Below, piece by piece: positions 5,267-7,514 of a stretch of DNA of 7,514 nt. The translations under genes were made by a program, and so were the position numbers. Numbering within the stretch: position 1 is the first letter of the stretch; each line of letters starts with the position of its first letter. The notes under the pieces are model-generated. The model saw nothing but the letters and a program-made list of their open reading frames with translations. It was not told the DNA's origin and ran no database searches. Origin of the DNA: Tardiphaga sp. (GTDB lineage Bacteria; Pseudomonadota; Alphaproteobacteria; Rhizobiales; Xanthobacteraceae); contig JAQGJF010000421.1 in NCBI GenBank assembly GCA_028290765.1, forward strand, positions 1-7,514, in the 5' to 3' direction.

Positions 5267-7246
5267 ATGCCTGATGCCAATGATGACCTGAAACTCGCGG
5301 CCGATTTTGCGCCGGCGAGCTATGACGACTGGCGCAAGCTGGTCGATGGCGTGCTCAAGGGAACGTCGTTCGAGAAGCTGGTCAGCAAAACCTATGACGG
5401 CTTGCGCATCGAGCCGATCTATCCGCGCGCACATGGCGCCGCGCCGATCGCCGGCCGTGCCGAGGCCGCGCCCTGGCAGATCATGCAGCGGATCGACCAT
5501 CCGGACGCGGCAAAGGCCAATGCGCAGGCGCTGCACGATCTCGAAAACGGCGCCAACGGGCTGACGCTGATATTCGCCGGCGCCAACGGCGCCCGTGGCT
5601 TTGGCTTGGAGCCATCCGCCGGGACCATCGAAAAACTTTTGGGCGGCGTCTTTATCGATGCCGGCATCGCCATCGAACTCAACATCGGTCCCCAGTCGCG
5701 AATGGCGGCCGTCCATCTCGCCGAATTCATCAGGCAGAAGGAGATCGATCCTTCGAAATGCGACATCCGATTCGGTCTCGATCCGATCGGCGCCTGCGCG
5801 GTGTGGGGATCCAGCGCCTATAATTGGTGGGAGATCACCCCGGCGTTCACCGACGCCATCAAGAAACTCGCCGCACAGGGATTCAAGGGACCGTTCGCGG
5901 TCGCCGACGGCCGCGTGATCCACGATGCCGGCGGATCGGAAGTGCAGGAACTGGCGTATGTGCTCGCGGTCGGCGTCGCCTACCTGCGGGCGCTGGAGGG
6001 CGCCGACGTTGGGCTCAACCAGGCGCGCGAGATGATCTATGCGCGGCTCAGCGCCGACGCCGATCAGTTTCTCACTTTGGCGAAATTTCGCGCGCTGCGG
6101 TTGTTGTGGGCGCGGATCGAACAAAGCTGCGGCCTGGCGCCAAAGCCGTTTTTCATTGCCGCCGACACCGCCTGGCGGATGCTGACCCAGCGCGATCCTT
6201 CCGTGAACATGCTGCGGGCGACCATGGCGGTATTTTCCGCCGGTCTCGGCGGCGCCGACAGCATCAACGTGCTGCCGCATACGCTGGCGCTGGGCCTGCC
6301 CGACGCCTTTGCGCGGCGCGTGGCGCGCAACACCCAATTGGTGCTGCTGGAAGAATCCAACCTCGCCAAAGTCTCCGATCCCGCCGCCGGCGCGGGCGGC
6401 ATCGAGGCCCTGACGCGGCAATTGTGCGAAGCAGCGTGGGCGCAGTTCCAGGAGATCGAAAAAGCCGGCGGCGCGTTCTTCGCCCTTGGCAACAATGTGA
6501 TCCAGCCCAAGGTCGCGGCGACGCGAGCAGCGCGGCAGGCCAGCATCGCCAGGCGCCGGGAGGTGCTCACCGGCGCCAGCGAATTTCCCAATCTGCACGA
6601 AGCGCGCGCCGCCGTGCTGAAAGCGAAACCGGTGAAGGCCGAGCCTTATGGCAAGCCCAAGATCAAATTCGCCGCACTGGAGCCGATCCGGCTGGCGGCG
6701 CCGTTCGAGGCGCTGCGCGACAAATCCGATCACCTGCTGGCCAGAGCCGGCGCGCGGCCGAAAATCTTCCTGGCCAATCTCGGCACGCCGGCCGATTTCA
6801 CCGCGCGGGCGACCTTTGCGAAGAGTTTCTTCGAGACCGGCGGGATCGAGGCCGTCGATTATCTCCCCTCTCCGTCTTCTTCACCTCTCCCCTCTGGGGA
6901 GGGGGCTCTCACCGGAGGCCGCAACCCCTCACCCGCTCCTTCGCCTTCGGCGCAGGAGCGACCTCTCCCTATGGGAGAGGTGAAGGAAGAGCTGGCTGCG
7001 CTGGCCGCCGCCTTCAAAAGTTCCGGTGCCGCACTGGCCTGCCTGTGCTCCTCCGACAAAGTTTATGCCGACCAGGCTGCCGCCGCCGCCAAGGCCCTTC
7101 AAGCCGCCGGCGCCAGACATATCTATCTGGCAGGACGGCCGGGCGAGCAGGAAACCGCCTGGCGCGACGCCGGCGTGCAAGACTTCATCTTTGCCGGCGG
7201 CGACGCGCTGGCCACATTAAGTGAAGCCTACCAACGAATGGGTTGA
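5267..7246 (+). CDS. mutA: Methylmalonyl-CoA mutase small (MutA-type) subunit, with in-frame palindromic insert
   Basis: The 659-residue product is the non-catalytic small subunit that pairs with MutB to form the adenosylcobalamin-dependent mutase, interconverting (R)-methylmalonyl-CoA and succinyl-CoA in propionate breakdown. The substrate-barrel domain spans roughly residues 20-470: FEKLVSKTYDGLRIEPIY (35-52), RMLTQRDPSVNMLRAT (304-319) and LPHTLALGLPDAF (336-348, His338). A Rossmann-like C-terminal domain starts at PKIFLANLGTPADF (498-511). The DxHxxG cobalamin motif is absent, as in known small subunits, where LGTxxDF takes its place. I chose the ATG at 5267 over the GTG at 5216 because of GAGGGAG upstream and the family-like start. 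The odd feature is residues about 532-573 after GGIEAVD, a Pro/Ser-rich stretch encoded by a palindromic repeat; native-looking sequence resumes at EELAALAAAFKSSG. The frame stays open and the domain end (HIYLAGRPGE, FIFAGGDALA) looks intact, so the gene is probably functional. No mutB is in the window. Confidence 0.95.
   Translation: MPDANDDLKLAADFAPASYDDWRKLVDGVLKGTSFEKLVSKTYDGLRIEPIYPRAHGAAPIAGRAEAAPWQIMQRIDHPDAAKANAQALHDLENGANGLTLIFAGANGARGFGLEPSAGTIEKLLGGVFIDAGIAIELNIGPQSRMAAVHLAEFIRQKEIDPSKCDIRFGLDPIGACAVWGSSAYNWWEITPAFTDAIKKLAAQGFKGPFAVADGRVIHDAGGSEVQELAYVLAVGVAYLRALEGADVGLNQAREMIYARLSADADQFLTLAKFRALRLLWARIEQSCGLAPKPFFIAADTAWRMLTQRDPSVNMLRATMAVFSAGLGGADSINVLPHTLALGLPDAFARRVARNTQLVLLEESNLAKVSDPAAGAGGIEALTRQLCEAAWAQFQEIEKAGGAFFALGNNVIQPKVAATRAARQASIARRREVLTGASEFPNLHEARAAVLKAKPVKAEPYGKPKIKFAALEPIRLAAPFEALRDKSDHLLARAGARPKIFLANLGTPADFTARATFAKSFFETGGIEAVDYLPSPSSSPLPSGEGALTGGRNPSPAPSPSAQERPLPMGEVKEELAALAAAFKSSGAALACLCSSDKVYADQAAAAAKALQAAGARHIYLAGRPGEQETAWRDAGVQDFIFAGGDALATLSEAYQRMG
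6862..6895 (+). repeat. 10-bp direct repeat at the left edge of the element
   Basis: TCTCCCCTCT occurs at 6862-6871 and again at 6886-6895. The 24-base period equals eight codons, so the duplication keeps the reading frame and gives the similar peptides LPSP and LPSG. It may be a partial second copy of the palindrome arm or a local slippage duplication. Confidence 0.6.
6862..6985. repeat. Palindromic repeat element inserted in frame within mutA
   Basis: CTTCACCTCTCCC (6879-6891) and GGGAGAGGTGAAG (6973-6985) are perfect 13-bp inverted ends. Between and including them are three hairpins. The first is 6884-6892 with 6896-6904 (9 bp, one G-T pair). The second is 6935-6945 with 6949-6959 (11 positions, one mismatch, loop TTC). 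The third is 6961-6969 with 6973-6981 (9 bp perfect, loop TAT). The core is 107 bases; a further 17 bases to the left start with an extra TCTCCCCTCT copy. On the minus strand the order TTCACCTCTCCC, GGGAGAGGT, CGGGTGAGGGG matches a small palindromic repeat that I recall as frequent between genes of Bradyrhizobium-type genomes. It has no transposase and would have to move with help from elsewhere. Its C/T-rich composition stands out from the flanking gene. Exact left border is uncertain. Confidence 0.85.
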
Positions 7247-7248
7247 GC

Positions 7249-7514
7249 ATGGCATCGGAGACGAAACCAATTCTGGCCGGCGGCTGCCAATGCGGCGCGG
7301 TTCGCTTTGCGCTGTCGGCCGTGCCGGTGAAGATCAGCATCTGTCATTGCCGGATGTGCCAGAAGGCGAGCGGCGCGCCGTTCGCGTCATTCGCCGACAT
7401 AGCGCACGAACATTTTGCCTGGACGCGCGGAAAACCGGCGGCGTTCCGCTCCTCGTCGATCGCCGAGCGCGATTTCTGCGCCGCCTGCGGCACGCCCTTG
7501 AGCTTCCGCCGCAT
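7249..7514 (+). CDS. GFA-family (glutathione-dependent formaldehyde-activating-like) zinc protein, 5' part
   Basis: From the ATG at 7249 the first 88 residues can be read before the window ends, starting MASETKPILAGGCQCGAVRF. The zinc-ligand cysteines of the GFA/CENP-V fold are in place: CxC (Cys13, Cys15), the CHCRMCQK motif (Cys32, Cys34, Cys37), and CAACGTPLSF (Cys77, Cys80). Members of this family are often annotated as glutathione-dependent formaldehyde-activating enzymes, but most have no proven substrate, so the activity should not be assumed. The start is 2 bases after the mutA stop, with no strong ribosome binding site of its own, suggesting translational coupling to mutA. A functional link with the mutase is not established. 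Confidence 0.9.
   Translation, partial: MASETKPILAGGCQCGAVRFALSAVPVKISICHCRMCQKASGAPFASFADIAHEHFAWTRGKPAAFRSSSIAERDFCAACGTPLSFRR

Noticed and set aside
5234..6733. Minus-strand ORF of 499 codons opposite mutA
   Set aside because: Antisense shadow; the plus strand has clear mutase motifs over the whole stretch.
6862..6985. CRISPR array or IS end in mutA
   Set aside because: There are no regularly spaced direct repeats with unique spacers, and no transposase or long terminal repeats; the structure is a compact palindrome read in frame.

Overview
The window reads as chromosomal DNA of a GC-rich alphaproteobacterium, most likely of the Bradyrhizobium/Rhodopseudomonas group (Nitrobacteraceae). 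This is inferred from the high GC content, the protein style, the DUF4332 protein next to folP-folB-folK, and a palindromic repeat of a type I recall as common in that group. No sequence search was possible. Nothing indicates a phage, plasmid or insertion sequence with a transposase.

Left part, minus strand: the window opens inside a glutathione S-transferase of the YfcG/Nu-like type (N-terminal 56 residues only). About 415 bases without a convincing gene follow, holding several inverted repeats, and then a complete HerA-like ATPase of the DUF853/YjgR family (585-2228). A divergent spacer (2229-2584) separates this half from the plus-strand genes.

Middle, plus strand: a small protein with a glycine/methionine-rich hydrophobic stretch (2585-2950) and a DUF4332 helix-hairpin-helix protein (2975-3382) precede three consecutive folate biosynthesis genes. 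These are folP (dihydropteroate synthase), folB (dihydroneopterin aldolase) and folK (HPPK). FolB makes 6-hydroxymethyl-dihydropterin, FolK pyrophosphorylates it, and FolP joins it to p-aminobenzoate. folP and folB overlap by ATGA and folB-folK are 7 bases apart, so they are very probably one transcript.

Right part, plus strand: the small-subunit type of methylmalonyl-CoA mutase (mutA, 5267-7246) is followed after 2 bases by the first 88 residues of a GFA-family zinc protein, which runs off the window.

Most notable: the C-terminal domain of mutA carries an in-frame palindromic repeat cassette, about 107-124 bases at roughly 6862-6985. It has perfect 13-bp inverted ends and three internal hairpins, and encodes a Pro/Ser-rich stretch of about 40 residues unlike the rest of the protein. 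It resembles a mobile intergenic palindrome that has inserted into a gene and been kept as coding sequence. The other genes look ordinary and intact; I see no sign of a new multi-gene system.
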